Source of the DNA: Candidatus Bathyarchaeota archaeon
Lineage (GTDB): Archaea > Thermoproteota > Bathyarchaeia > Bathyarchaeales > Bathycorpusculaceae
Assembly: GCA_026014585.1 (NCBI GenBank)
Contig: JAOZIA010000019.1
Span: 30,680 to 94,679 of the forward strand
Direction of reading: 5' to 3'
DNA length: 64,000 bases
This document shows, piece after piece, positions 25,979 to 34,193 of this stretch. Numbering within the stretch: the first letter of the stretch is position 1; each line of letters starts with the position of its first letter. The notes beneath the pieces are model-generated. The model saw nothing but the letters and a program-made list of their open reading frames with translations. It was not told where the DNA came from and ran no database searches. Position numbers and translations under genes: made by a program.

Positions 25979-26590
25979 TTAGGTTGTTTGGGTTTTGTAC
26001 CATTCGCCAAACTTACGCACCGAAGATGCCCGATGAGAAAAACCATTTTTCTCCTTAATGGTCATTTCCGCAAACGATTTCTCGCTGCTTTTAGGTTGGA
26101 AAATGGGATCAAAACCAAATCCTGACTTACCTGCTTCTTTCCGCTCGCTTGTGGTGATTTGTCCTTTGGATTCGCCCATAAAAACCATGGGTTCTGGGTT
26201 GTCAGTTTCACAGTAGGCTATGGCTGAGCGGAAGGTTGCCGTGCGGTTTTTTTCTTCAATCATAAGTTTGAGGATGCCGTGGTTGTGCAGGGTTTTGTAG
26301 ACGTAGGCGGAATATGGACCTGGGAAACCTTCAAGTGTGTCAATGAAGAGTCCTGCGTCTTCCACGATGAGGGGCAGATGGCATCGGCTGAAGGCTTCTT
26401 TTGCACTGGCTTTGGTGATTTCTGCAATGCTATCATCTTGGATTTCGGCACCTTTCATTTTAAGCCAGCCAACTGTTACGCCTAACGGGGCAAGCAGACT
26501 GTGGACTTCTTGAAATTTGTGAACGTTGCCCGAAACAAAAAAGACCACTTTACCCTTCAATTTACACTCACTGCTTTCGTTCTTCAACAT
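25979..26590 (-). CDS. XTP/dITP pyrophosphatase (Ham1/RdgB family)
   Basis: House-cleaning enzyme that hydrolyses non-canonical purine triphosphates to monophosphates. Signatures: FFVSGNVHKFQEVHSLL at the N-terminus, VEDAGLFIDTLEGFPGPYSA with the catalytic acidic residues, and GFGFDPIFQP plus SHRASSVRKF near the end. Start is uncertain because the 5' end overlaps bud32: ATG 26590 is taken here, with TTG 26608 and TTG 26560 as alternatives; the family core starts around residue 15 of this version. Third gene of the kae1-bud32-ITPase group; the kae1-bud32-Ham1 neighbourhood is known in other archaea. Confidence 0.92.
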   Translation of the reverse strand: MLKNESSECKLKGKVVFFVSGNVHKFQEVHSLLAPLGVTVGWLKMKGAEIQDDSIAEITKASAKEAFSRCHLPLIVEDAGLFIDTLEGFPGPYSAYVYKTLHNHGILKLMIEEKNRTATFRSAIAYCETDNPEPMVFMGESKGQITTSERKEAGKSGFGFDPIFQPKSSEKSFAEMTIKEKNGFSHRASSVRKFGEWYKTQTT

Positions 26591-27215
26591 AACGTCCACG
26601 CCGTTCAATCTCTTTAATTTTCAAATAAACCTTTTCCGCTTGCTCGCCTAAAACCATCGAGTAACCACAGAAAACCCCCTCTAAGCATTCTTCCCAACAC
26701 AGAAAATGGGTGCTTTGAAGTGCGCGCTTAAGCAAGTGTAAATCTACGCCCTTGGCTTCGACCTCAACGTTTTTTTCGCCAAGCCCAAAGTCTACAAAGA
26801 AAATTTTGCCCTCAGGAGTCAGAATCATGTTGGAGGTGGTTAGGTCGCCGTGGATTAGGTTGTTTTGGTGTAGTTTGCCGATTAATTCGCCGATTCGAGT
26901 GCAAAGCGCCTTGCGTTCGGCTTTGGGGAGGATGTTTAGGACTTGTTTGACTTGTTTGCCTTCTATGTATTCCATGATGATTGAGGCTTCGGGAACGTTT
27001 ACCAAGTAAATCAGTGGTGTGGGTATGCCTGCGGTTTTTGCGTCATGTATCATTTGTGGTTCATGTACTGTGCGGTATGTGCGAATCTGCCTGTCAAGTT
27101 CGGCTGGGCGGTAACGTTTGGGAATGCGGGTTTTGATTATGACTTCTTTGCCTTCCAGTTCGGCTCGGTATAGGCTGGCTTCTGCGCCTTTCTTAAACAG
27201 CTTTACTGTATCCAT
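26568..27215 (-). CDS. bud32: KEOPS kinase/ATPase Bud32
   Basis: Small RIO-like kinase of the KEOPS complex, acting as ATPase in t6A formation. The 215-residue protein has FKKGAEASLYRAELEG as nucleotide loop, Lys in VIIKTRIPKRYR, the catalytic loop HGDLTTSNMIL and the metal-binding FVDFGLG followed by the Bud32-typical VDLHLLKRALQSTH. It is encoded separately from Kae1, unlike the fused Kae1-Bud32 of some methanogens; the two reading frames overlap by 13 bases. The C-terminus ends in a basic tail. Confidence 0.96.
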   Translation of the reverse strand: MDTVKLFKKGAEASLYRAELEGKEVIIKTRIPKRYRPAELDRQIRTYRTVHEPQMIHDAKTAGIPTPLIYLVNVPEASIIMEYIEGKQVKQVLNILPKAERKALCTRIGELIGKLHQNNLIHGDLTTSNMILTPEGKIFFVDFGLGEKNVEVEAKGVDLHLLKRALQSTHFLCWEECLEGVFCGYSMVLGEQAEKVYLKIKEIERRGRYVEERKQ

Positions 27216-28213
27216 GGCACATCCACCCTATCCACACGCCATCGCAACTTAACAAAACTCTCCTCAACAGGCGTCCGTAACCCATGTGTATAAGCCAACA
27301 CGCCCGTCCACGCCACCATCGCACCATTATCAGTAGCAAACTTTAAGGGAACAACATGAAAAGACGCCTCATGCTCCCCCGCAATAACTGAGAGCATATC
27401 CTGCAGTCGCTTGTTTGCTGCAACCCCGCCTGTTAGCAAAACCTCTTGTTTCTCAGTGTGAGCCAGCGCCCGCTCAGTAACCTCGGTAACCATCGAAAAC
27501 GCATGCTCCTGCAGGCTGTAACATAAATCCTCAATCCGCTCCCCCCTCTGTAACTGCGCAGTTGCCGCTGTCAACAATCCGCTAAGCGACAAATCCATGC
27601 CCTTAACCACATACGGCAGCGAAACCAGCTTTTTGCCCTCCAACGCCAACTTCTCCACCGCAGCGCCCAACGGTAGTCCCTTCTGGTTCTTCAATCCCGC
27701 TTCACGCGCAAAAACATCTAAGCAGTTTCCCAGTGCAATGTCGAGGGTTTCGCCAAAGACTCTGTAGCGCCCCGAAGTGTAAGCAGTTACCATAGTGTTT
27801 CCGCCTGACGCATACAGCGTGACGGGGTCGGTGACGCCTGTTTGAAGCTTTCCAATTTCTATGTGCGCCACAGAATGATTGATGCCGACCAATGGAACAT
27901 TAAGATAAGATGCTAAAGCACGGGCTACAGTTGCGCCTGTTCGCAGACATGGTCCCAAGCCTGGACCCATAGAAAACGCCACAACCGCCAAATCCGAGGG
28001 TTTGATGCCTGCATCAGAGAATGCATCTTTGAGGACTTGGTCGGCTACTTCTGCGTGGTGACGCGCGGCTTCTCTTGGATGTATGCCGCCTTCCGTGGGG
28101 ACGTAGCTGTCTTTGGCGTTTGCTAAGATGTCGCCCTGAAAATTGGCTATTCCAGCGCCGAAGTCATCCGCGGTGGATTCGATGCCTAAACAGTACTGCG
28201 GTGTTTTGGTCAT
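27203..28213 (-). CDS. kae1: KEOPS catalytic subunit Kae1 (tRNA t6A synthase)
   Basis: Transfers the threonylcarbamoyl group to A37 of tRNA. The ASKHA fold is visible: CLGIESTADDFGAGI at the N-terminus, the metal ligands in NHSVAHIEIG, the phosphate loop ASGGNTMV, VLLTGGVAANKRL, and the late metal ligand Asp in DNGAMVAWTG. With ATG 28213 the product is 336 residues and starts close to the family's usual place; ATG 28243 is upstream of the expected transcription start from the TTTAAAAA box at about 28245-28253. It heads the leftward kae1-bud32-ITPase unit and is divergent from the TFE-beta gene. Confidence 0.96.
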   Translation of the reverse strand: MTKTPQYCLGIESTADDFGAGIANFQGDILANAKDSYVPTEGGIHPREAARHHAEVADQVLKDAFSDAGIKPSDLAVVAFSMGPGLGPCLRTGATVARALASYLNVPLVGINHSVAHIEIGKLQTGVTDPVTLYASGGNTMVTAYTSGRYRVFGETLDIALGNCLDVFAREAGLKNQKGLPLGAAVEKLALEGKKLVSLPYVVKGMDLSLSGLLTAATAQLQRGERIEDLCYSLQEHAFSMVTEVTERALAHTEKQEVLLTGGVAANKRLQDMLSVIAGEHEASFHVVPLKFATDNGAMVAWTGVLAYTHGLRTPVEESFVKLRWRVDRVDVPWIQ

Positions 28214-28243
28214 GTTTTTCAGCTTTTTGTTCATGTGTTCCAT

Positions 28244-28256
28244 GTTTTTAAAGGGG
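28244..28256 (-). promoter_or_regulatory. BRE/TATA of the kae1-bud32 unit
   Basis: CCCCTTTAAAAAC on the minus strand; transcription is expected near 28223, giving a leader of about 10 nt for ATG 28213. Confidence 0.5.
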
Positions 28257-28282
28257 ATAGATATTTTTATGTGAATCCAACG

Positions 28283-28290
28283 CTTATATC
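28283..28290 (+). promoter_or_regulatory. TATA box of the TFE-beta/RlmE unit
   Basis: CTTATATC centred about 32 nt before ATG 28318; expected transcription start near 28310. Confidence 0.45.
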
Positions 28291-28317
28291 ATTGTATTAT
28301 TTGGAATGGGTTATAGA

Positions 28318-28779
28318 ATGCCTAAACGTAATGACCTTGAACAGAAAGCACTCCACTACGTCGTTGGAACTGGTTATCAAGGTGTACTTCAATCTGACCT
28401 TTGGCGCGAACTCGGTGCAAGCAGCCGAGAAGGCTCACGTGTATCAATTAAACTTGAAGAAAAAGGCTTAATCCGTAGAGAAAAAGAACTCCAAGAAGGC
28501 AGATGGACCTACAGGCTCTACCCCAAACGTCTCCCAGCCTCAATCGAAACCATCAGCGACTGCCCCTGCCTACTATGCCCCGACAATGCACGATGCGACC
28601 CCACAACCACGATTTCACCTAAAAACTGCACCCGACTAACCGAGTGGATATTGAATCTGGGAAACGAGAAGCCCGCTGAAACTATGGAAACTGATGAAGT
28701 CTCCGAGGATGAAGAGGTTTCAAGCGAGCTTGATGAGCAAGAGGAAACTGTTGATGCCGAAAGCTTGGATTCAGAGTAG
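28318..28779 (+). CDS. tfeB: Transcription factor TFE-beta-like protein (RPC34/39 homologue) with Fe-S motif
   Basis: General transcription factor partner of TFE-alpha that helps open promoter DNA. A winged helix (about residues 6-70, LQSDLWRELGASSREGSRVS) is followed by a cysteine motif CPCLLCPDNARC-x10-C (Cys82, 84, 87, 93, 104) and ISPKNCTRLTEWI. This matches from memory the C-terminal Fe-S signature of human RPC39 (C-x2-C-x6-C-x10-C with ISPSNC and TEWL) and of archaeal TFE-beta. The C-terminal about 35 residues are highly acidic. ATG 28318 suits the TATA box; ATG 28306 is possible. It overlaps the rlmE start by 26 bases. Confidence 0.82.
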   Translation: MPKRNDLEQKALHYVVGTGYQGVLQSDLWRELGASSREGSRVSIKLEEKGLIRREKELQEGRWTYRLYPKRLPASIETISDCPCLLCPDNARCDPTTTISPKNCTRLTEWILNLGNEKPAETMETDEVSEDEEVSSELDEQEETVDAESLDSE

Positions 28780-29383
28780 AAAAAACGAGTTTTATTATAA
28801 AAAAGCTAAAGCGGAAAATTACCGTTCCCGTTCCACCTACAAGCTGGTTCAGGCAAACGAGAAATACAATTTTATCGTACGAGGTGACATTGTTGTTGAC
28901 CTTGGAGCTGCCCCTGGCGGCTGGATTCAGGCAGCAAGAAAAATGACAACCAAAACAGGCTTTGTTTTAGGTGTTGACTTAAAACCTATCGAGCCTTTCC
29001 CACAAGAGTACATCCGCACAATCATTGCCGATTTAACTGAACCCGGCATAGCTGAGCATATTCTTTCCTTTTTGCCTCGGAATCCTGATGTGGTACTCTC
29101 TGATGCCGCGCCAAACGTGACAGGCATTTGGGAAATGGACCATGCATGCCAAATTGATTTAGCAACTAAAGCTTTTGAAATTGCCCAAAAAATCCTAAAA
29201 CCAAACGGCAACTTTTTTGTTAAAGTCTTCGAAGGTGCCTTACTAAACGAGTATATCCAAACGCTCAAACTGAATTTTGAGGAGATTAAACTGGTTAAAC
29301 CCAAAGCCAGCCGCAGCCAGAGTTCAGAAATGTACATTTTAGCCACAGGACTAAAAACCTCAAAGCCCCCTGTGGAAGAGTAA
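28754..29383 (+). CDS. rlmE: 23S rRNA 2'-O-uridine methyltransferase RlmE (FtsJ family)
   Basis: SAM-dependent methyltransferase acting on the ribose of a conserved uridine of the large-subunit A loop. The 209-residue protein starts PKAWIQSRKNEFYYKKAKAE, the typical archaeal RlmE N-terminus, which fixes ATG 28754 as start rather than upstream ATGs. SAM site: VVDLGAAPGGW; catalytic tetrad region includes VLSDAAPNVTG and FFVKVFEG. It overlaps tfeB, so both are on one transcript. Confidence 0.95.
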   Translation: MPKAWIQSRKNEFYYKKAKAENYRSRSTYKLVQANEKYNFIVRGDIVVDLGAAPGGWIQAARKMTTKTGFVLGVDLKPIEPFPQEYIRTIIADLTEPGIAEHILSFLPRNPDVVLSDAAPNVTGIWEMDHACQIDLATKAFEIAQKILKPNGNFFVKVFEGALLNEYIQTLKLNFEEIKLVKPKASRSQSSEMYILATGLKTSKPPVEE

Positions 29384-29417
29384 ACCTAAATTTAGCCCAC
29401 CCTATTCTTCTGTTTAG

Positions 29418-30119
29418 GTGCGCACTTTGAAAATTATTTCAGCAGATTCCGCCGCTGCAATCCTTGATGAGCAGTTTGAGCCAAAATTTCTTGTTGCCTC
29501 AGCCGCGGTACTGGTTGAACCACCCTACCGTGAACCCAGCAGTCGAATAGCTGAACCCATATTTCGTGAAGTTGACACTGGCTTTGATGTCATTGTACAT
29601 GAGGCAGAACTTTGCCGAAGCCTGCTTGACCAGAAACCCGCGGATGTGGTGCATTTAGACATGACTCTTGGCGGTGTTTCTATTGAGGAGCTTTCGCCTG
29701 TGGAGTTGGTGAATCTTAGGGCTTCTCGGACTGGCAGAAAAAATATCCTAAAAATTCTGCCTCGACTTCGTAGTGTTGCTGGTGAAATCAAACGTGTCCA
29801 CGGTATCGATATGCTTGCGATTGGTAAAGAAAGTGTTGCTGTGCGGGTTGCGGAGTTGACGGCGGGCAGTGAGGCTATTTTGTTTGCGGTGCAGAGAGCC
29901 TTGGATATGGGTGAAACGGTTTTGTTGGGGTTGCCTACGCTTTGTCAGCCCAGATTTTCCAGTGGCAGAGTAGATTTGTGCTCGCTTATCGCGGCGGAGC
30001 ATGATTTGCGGGGGTTTGCGCTGGATTGTGGGGGGATTCTGGGAAAGGTTAAATTGCTGGAAACGTTAAATCCGTGTGCACGAGGGTTCCGTGCCATTAA
30101 AATAGTGCCAACCTGTTGA
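29418..30119 (+). CDS. Conserved archaeal protein of the DUF4152 family
   Basis: 233-residue cytoplasmic protein found widely in archaea, with no established function. Family-like segments are VVHLDMTLGGVSIEELSP and an Arg/Lys-rich IKRVHGIDMLAIGKESVAVR. The alternation of acidic residues (VHLDMTLGG) and its structure in relatives suggest a nuclease-like or metal-binding fold, but this is not shown by the sequence. Start GTG 29418. It follows rlmE by 34 nt and precedes the SpoIIM-like gene by 10 nt, so it is likely part of the same unit. Confidence 0.75.
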   Translation: MRTLKIISADSAAAILDEQFEPKFLVASAAVLVEPPYREPSSRIAEPIFREVDTGFDVIVHEAELCRSLLDQKPADVVHLDMTLGGVSIEELSPVELVNLRASRTGRKNILKILPRLRSVAGEIKRVHGIDMLAIGKESVAVRVAELTAGSEAILFAVQRALDMGETVLLGLPTLCQPRFSSGRVDLCSLIAAEHDLRGFALDCGGILGKVKLLETLNPCARGFRAIKIVPTC

Positions 30120-30129
30120 GGAAAATAGT

Positions 30130-30666
30130 ATGAATTTAATTCCAAAGTTTTGGATGACTGCATCATCAAAACGTAAGCGCATCTACTCAATCATGTTTAT
30201 GTTCATATTATCTTTGCTGGTAACTATAGCTGGAACTTTTGTTCAAATAAGCCAAGAAGAAGCACAAGCCATAAACGACCAGCTTGATGAAATACGCGCT
30301 AGTGATACTTTGGCGTTGGACATTTTCGTTAACAACGTCGTTATTTGCTTGTTAATGTTTATTCCCGTGGTTGGTACGGCGGCAGGGCTTTTTGTGTTGT
30401 TTAGCACTGGCATAGCCATCAGCGCGCAGGCAAGTATGTTAGGGTATCCGCCACTTGTGGTTTTGTTAGCTTTAATGATAACGCCGATATTTTGGATTGA
30501 ATTTGCCGCCTACTCAACAGGCTTAACTGAGGGTATCTGGCTTTTCCGTAGACTTTGGCAGCGGCGTTGGGGCGAATTAAAATGGTACGGTGTTATGATT
30601 GGAATCTGCGTGGCTTTGCTTGTGTTAGGTGCCATTGTGGAAGCTGTAATGATTCAAATGGTATAA
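30130..30666 (+). CDS. SpoIIM (stage II sporulation M)-like membrane protein
   Basis: 178-residue integral membrane protein with about four hydrophobic segments. It shows the pattern of the SpoIIM/DUF95 family: NNVVICLLMFIPVVGTAAG, then LFSTGIAISAQASMLGY and PIFWIEFAAYSTGLTEGIWL. In archaea the role is unknown; it is a conserved membrane protein, not a sign of sporulation. It ends exactly where the convergent nadC stops, with no gap. Confidence 0.82.
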   Translation: MNLIPKFWMTASSKRKRIYSIMFMFILSLLVTIAGTFVQISQEEAQAINDQLDEIRASDTLALDIFVNNVVICLLMFIPVVGTAAGLFVLFSTGIAISAQASMLGYPPLVVLLALMITPIFWIEFAAYSTGLTEGIWLFRRLWQRRWGELKWYGVMIGICVALLVLGAIVEAVMIQMV

Positions 30667-31521
30667 CTAACTATTTTTTGTTATCTCCAAGCTTATATCC
30701 AAAGCTTTCACGCTATGGGTTAGTGCGCCTAAACTGATAATGTTCACGGGTGCTTTAGCGTACTCTGCAATGTTTTGCTCATTAATGCCTCCACTCGCTT
30801 CCAATACGCCCAAAAAGCCTTCAGACACCAACAATTCGGCTGCCTCCCTAATTTGGTCAGGTGAAAAATTATCCAGCATGATAATGTCTGCGCCTGCCTT
30901 AGATGCTAAAACTGCATCCTCTTTGCTGGTAACTTCCACCTCAATTTTCTTGCTAAACGAAGCGTTCTGCTTGGCAAGTTGCACAGCTTTCTCCACACTG
31001 CCCACGATAGCAAGATGATTGTCTTTTATCAAAACCATGTCATCCAAATGCAGCCTATGCGCGTCACCTCCGCCGATAATGACTGCTTTTTTGTCAAAGT
31101 ACAGCATGCCCGGCGCGGATTTGCGGGTTGCAGCGATTTTCACGTTTGGGTTTATGGCGTTGATTTTTTGGGTTAGGGTTTTTGTTTTGGTGGCGATTCC
31201 GCTCATGCGTGACATAATGTTTAGCAGGGTGCGTTCTATTGTGAGAATGGTTTGTGCGTTCCCAGAACTTTCCAGCAAAACCTGTTTGTTAACTACGTCT
31301 TGTCCATCAGCTACGTTTGCTTTAACTTTTAATCCCACATACTCTGCCAGCACAACTGCTTCCTCAACACCTGCAACCACGCCTGCTTCTTTGGCGATTA
31401 CTTCTGCTTTAACCTGTAAGTCTTTGGGAATCACGGCTGAAACCGTTACGTCTCCCAGTCCGATGTCTTGTGTTAGTATTTGGCTGAGTTTTTCTTCCAA
31501 AATTTTTCTGGGAACAAACAT
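30667..31521 (-). CDS. nadC: Quinolinate (nicotinate-nucleotide) phosphoribosyltransferase
   Basis: Makes nicotinate mononucleotide from quinolinate and PRPP with loss of CO2, in NAD synthesis. The 284-residue length and motifs are standard: ERTLLNIMSRMSGIATKT, AATRKSAPGMLYFDKKAV, GGGDAHRLHLDDMVLIKDNH and MLDNFSPDQI. It is single, with nadA and nadB not nearby; the NMN adenylyltransferase of the same pathway is at 35.9-36.5 kb. Confidence 0.96.
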   Translation of the reverse strand: MFVPRKILEEKLSQILTQDIGLGDVTVSAVIPKDLQVKAEVIAKEAGVVAGVEEAVVLAEYVGLKVKANVADGQDVVNKQVLLESSGNAQTILTIERTLLNIMSRMSGIATKTKTLTQKINAINPNVKIAATRKSAPGMLYFDKKAVIIGGGDAHRLHLDDMVLIKDNHLAIVGSVEKAVQLAKQNASFSKKIEVEVTSKEDAVLASKAGADIIMLDNFSPDQIREAAELLVSEGFLGVLEASGGINEQNIAEYAKAPVNIISLGALTHSVKALDISLEITKNS

Positions 31522-31612
31522 ACCTATGGTTTGTTGTCTTAACCTTAAAACAGTTACTTTTGCTTTTGGCAGATAGAAACCAAAATATGGTTAAAAGCGT
31601 ACTTTGTAGGCT

Positions 31613-32752
31613 ATGCGACTGATGTTTAGCTGTTCAGAACTGGGGTTAGGACACGTTACACGCATAATCCCCCTAGGAAAGCAGCTAGAAACACGCGGTC
31701 ACGAACTCCATTTCTACAGTGGCGGCAAAGCCTACGAACTTTTAAAAGAACAGTTTAAAAATGCCTATCACTGTGCGCCCATTTCTTGGTATGAGAATGC
31801 GCATGGCATAATCACTTCTGCTTCGCTCATCAACATCCTGTTTCCTTTGCCACTGTTTAACCCTGAAACAAACAGGCTCGAACTCAAAAGCAGCAACGCC
31901 ATGGAAACCATCCACCGCTACTACGAACTACGCGAAAAAATCCGCCAATTCAAACCCGACCTGCTCATCGCTGACGGAGACATCAACGCATTACGTTTGG
32001 CAGAAAGATGGAAAATTCCCTCACTCTACATTGAAAACATGATACGCCCCAGCTTGGGCTTTAATACGTTTCTTAACCCAGGCGAACGCATAGTGGAGCG
32101 TTACGTGAAGAACTGCACAAAAATTGTAATTCCAGATGTGGCGCCGCCAAACACGATTTCTTCCTACAACATCGGCGACTTGTCTCAGGTTGGGGTTCAA
32201 GACAAAACCGAGTTTATCGGTCCATTTATGGATACAAAGTATGTGGAGGGTGCTGAGGAGCATATTTTTGCGCCAATTAGTGGTCCAAGCGGAACCCGCG
32301 CAAGACTTGCCAACATAATTTTGCCTGTTCTGCAGAAGGCTAAAACAAAAAGTATCGTAAGTCTTGGTGACCCCAGCAAAAAAGTCTCAGTGCAAGTTGG
32401 AAACTGTACAATTTACACTTGGCTTTCCCGTGAGGAACGTGCAGAGGCTATGTGGAATGCGAAAATGGTGATTTTCAGTGGGGGGCACATGACCTGTTTT
32501 GAAACCGTCAAGTATGCTAAACCAAGCATTTGCATTCCCACGCAGCCCGAGCAGTTGGCAAACGCGGCTAAACTACAAGACCTAAACTGTTCCGTGCTGG
32601 CTAAAAACCAAAAACAGCTATCTCAAGCTATAGCAAAAATCGAGGCTAACCAGGAAACCTACAACCAAAGCGTCATGAACCTAAACAGGTTCGCCAGCAA
32701 ATACGACGGGTTAAGCCGAGCAGTAGAAATAATTGAGCACATGCTGGATTAA
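31613..32752 (+). CDS. GT-B glycosyltransferase
   Basis: 379-residue soluble enzyme predicted to transfer a sugar from a nucleotide donor. The N-terminus LMFSCSELGLGHVTRIIPLG has the Gly-rich acceptor-side loop of MurG-like/GT28 and related GT-B proteins; the C-terminal donor-binding part reads FSGGHMTCFETVKYAKPSIC with IPTQPEQLANA. Acceptor unknown; a lipid or polyisoprenoid acceptor is typical of relatives. Its stop overlaps that of the convergent AMMECR1 gene by 4 bases. Confidence 0.82.
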   Translation: MRLMFSCSELGLGHVTRIIPLGKQLETRGHELHFYSGGKAYELLKEQFKNAYHCAPISWYENAHGIITSASLINILFPLPLFNPETNRLELKSSNAMETIHRYYELREKIRQFKPDLLIADGDINALRLAERWKIPSLYIENMIRPSLGFNTFLNPGERIVERYVKNCTKIVIPDVAPPNTISSYNIGDLSQVGVQDKTEFIGPFMDTKYVEGAEEHIFAPISGPSGTRARLANIILPVLQKAKTKSIVSLGDPSKKVSVQVGNCTIYTWLSREERAEAMWNAKMVIFSGGHMTCFETVKYAKPSICIPTQPEQLANAAKLQDLNCSVLAKNQKQLSQAIAKIEANQETYNQSVMNLNRFASKYDGLSRAVEIIEHMLD

Positions 32753-33381
32753 GGCTTTAGTTTTACCTGTTTTATTTCGCCATCGGGGGTTTCTTCTTCA
32801 AACACTATGCCTTTGAAACGGTAAATTTTTGTGTTTTTGTTTAGCCACCTGTCTGGGGGCACGCCTGCTTTTAGGCAACATTGACACAAAAACTCTTCCT
32901 CACACCAGCACCACTCCACTGGAACTTGAGGCAAAAGCAACCCCTTATAGAAACCGCTCTCAACAATCAAACCGTCTTCTCCTACTTTGATTTTGTTTAG
33001 GTACTCTTTGGGGTTTTCAACTTGGATTTGTTCTGGTGGCGTGAGCACACTAACCTCAAAAACCACTTTGTCGAGCTCTTTGGCTTGCATGGGTTCAAAA
33101 CGTGGGTCTTCTGTGGCAGCGTTAATGGCTGAGTCAATAACGGCTTGTACCAGTGGCTCAGTTGGGTACGGGTACCCGATGCATCCGCGTAACTCTTTTT
33201 CTTTATTGTGTAGTGTGTTGATGGTTACAAAGACGCCGCATGGAACTTTTAGGTTCTCTGAGATGTATACGGGCGGTTTGAGGGTTTTGTGGTTTTGCAG
33301 GTACTCTGTAACGGTTTCTCTTGCTAATTCGACAAGAAATTTTCCATCTTCTAAGGTTAACTCAAACGGCACAGTACTCAC
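32749..33381 (-). CDS. AMMECR1-domain protein
   Basis: 210-residue protein of the AMMECR1 family, conserved from archaea to humans; in archaea often linked to MEMO and radical SAM partners, with unclear biochemistry. The signature LRGCIGYPYP is present, followed by EDPRFEPMQAKELDKVVFEV and a Cys/Trp-rich segment WCWCEEEFLCQCC. GTG 33381 is used; GTG 33372 would be better spaced to AGGTGAG and is an alternative. MEMO and the radical SAM partner are not adjacent. Confidence 0.93.
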   Translation of the reverse strand: MSTVPFELTLEDGKFLVELARETVTEYLQNHKTLKPPVYISENLKVPCGVFVTINTLHNKEKELRGCIGYPYPTEPLVQAVIDSAINAATEDPRFEPMQAKELDKVVFEVSVLTPPEQIQVENPKEYLNKIKVGEDGLIVESGFYKGLLLPQVPVEWCWCEEEFLCQCCLKAGVPPDRWLNKNTKIYRFKGIVFEEETPDGEIKQVKLKP

Positions 33382-33424
33382 CTACTAATAAAATAATGTA
33401 GAAAATTAAGAAAAGTATGTTGGT

Positions 33425-34096
33425 TTAGAATTTGACGGATTCTGCGGTTACGCCGTCTTTGGTGATGAACAACATGTCTAAGCCGTCGCCGCTCATTGCA
33501 TCACGGCTAATGGCTGACTTGATTGAACGCACCACAAGGTCTTTGGCTTCTTGAATTGTCATCTCAGGCTTGTAGCCTTCCTCAAGCACACCCATAGCGG
33601 TTTCAGTTCCAGAACCTACCACGGCATACTTGTCAGGAATAAGACTGCCTAAAACATCCAACACGTAAAGTGACGCGCCATCCTCGTCTAAGCCGCCCAC
33701 GATGGTTTGAGTAATCAGGGGGGCGTATCTGCGGTTGAAGAGAATGTTTGCCATAAGTTTAGATGCTGCTTTAACTGTGATTGACCGTCCAACATCCATG
33801 CTGAAAAGGTTGGCTTGTGCCTCAACTTCTCTTGCGAGGATTTGCATGTCGCCGACTAATCCTGCACATGCTACGCCGATGCGCTCGGTTACTTTGAAAA
33901 CTTTTTTGCCGCCTTTGCTCATGATGAAGTTACCGTAAGTTACACGTTTCTCAGAGGCTAAAATTACGCCGTCTGAGCATACCACGCCGATGGTTGTGGC
34001 ACCTGGCATCCATGCTACTCCGTTTGGAGCTTGGTTTGGCTCAGAAATCTGCGGCATTTGGGGCAACTGAGTGAATTGTGGTCCATATCCTTCCAT
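33425..34096 (-). CDS. psmB: Proteasome beta subunit with Ala at the catalytic Thr1 position
   Basis: Inner-ring subunit of the 20S proteasome. Aligned by eye without gaps to the active Thermoplasma beta subunit (from memory), residues from Glu17 (SEKRV) and Lys33 (KGGKKV) to the SRDAMSGDG segment (Asp166, Ser169) are all conserved, but position 1 falls on Ala33 (codon 33998-34000) in PGATTIGV instead of Thr. The subunit may therefore be catalytically inactive, as with the beta1 subunits of some crenarchaea; an active paralogue would be needed elsewhere. The alternative is cleavage one residue later, which would break the spacing. A 32-residue Pro/Gln-rich leader precedes. ATG 34096 is preferred over 34123. 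Confidence 0.93.
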   Translation of the reverse strand: MEGYGPQFTQLPQMPQISEPNQAPNGVAWMPGATTIGVVCSDGVILASEKRVTYGNFIMSKGGKKVFKVTERIGVACAGLVGDMQILAREVEAQANLFSMDVGRSITVKAASKLMANILFNRRYAPLITQTIVGGLDEDGASLYVLDVLGSLIPDKYAVVGSGTETAMGVLEEGYKPEMTIQEAKDLVVRSIKSAISRDAMSGDGLDMLFITKDGVTAESVKF

Positions 34097-34193
34097 AATT
34101 TTTCGCCTTTTGTTGTTATACACTAATCAATCTATTAAGGTTACTTATAACCATTAAGAATACTTTTTAGGTTCTTAAATCACGTATCAGGTG

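Noticed and set aside
28235..28317. ORF starting at 28235 overlapping kae1 and the TFE-beta gene
   Set aside because: It is a frame-shifted reading across two opposite promoters and lacks any family signature.
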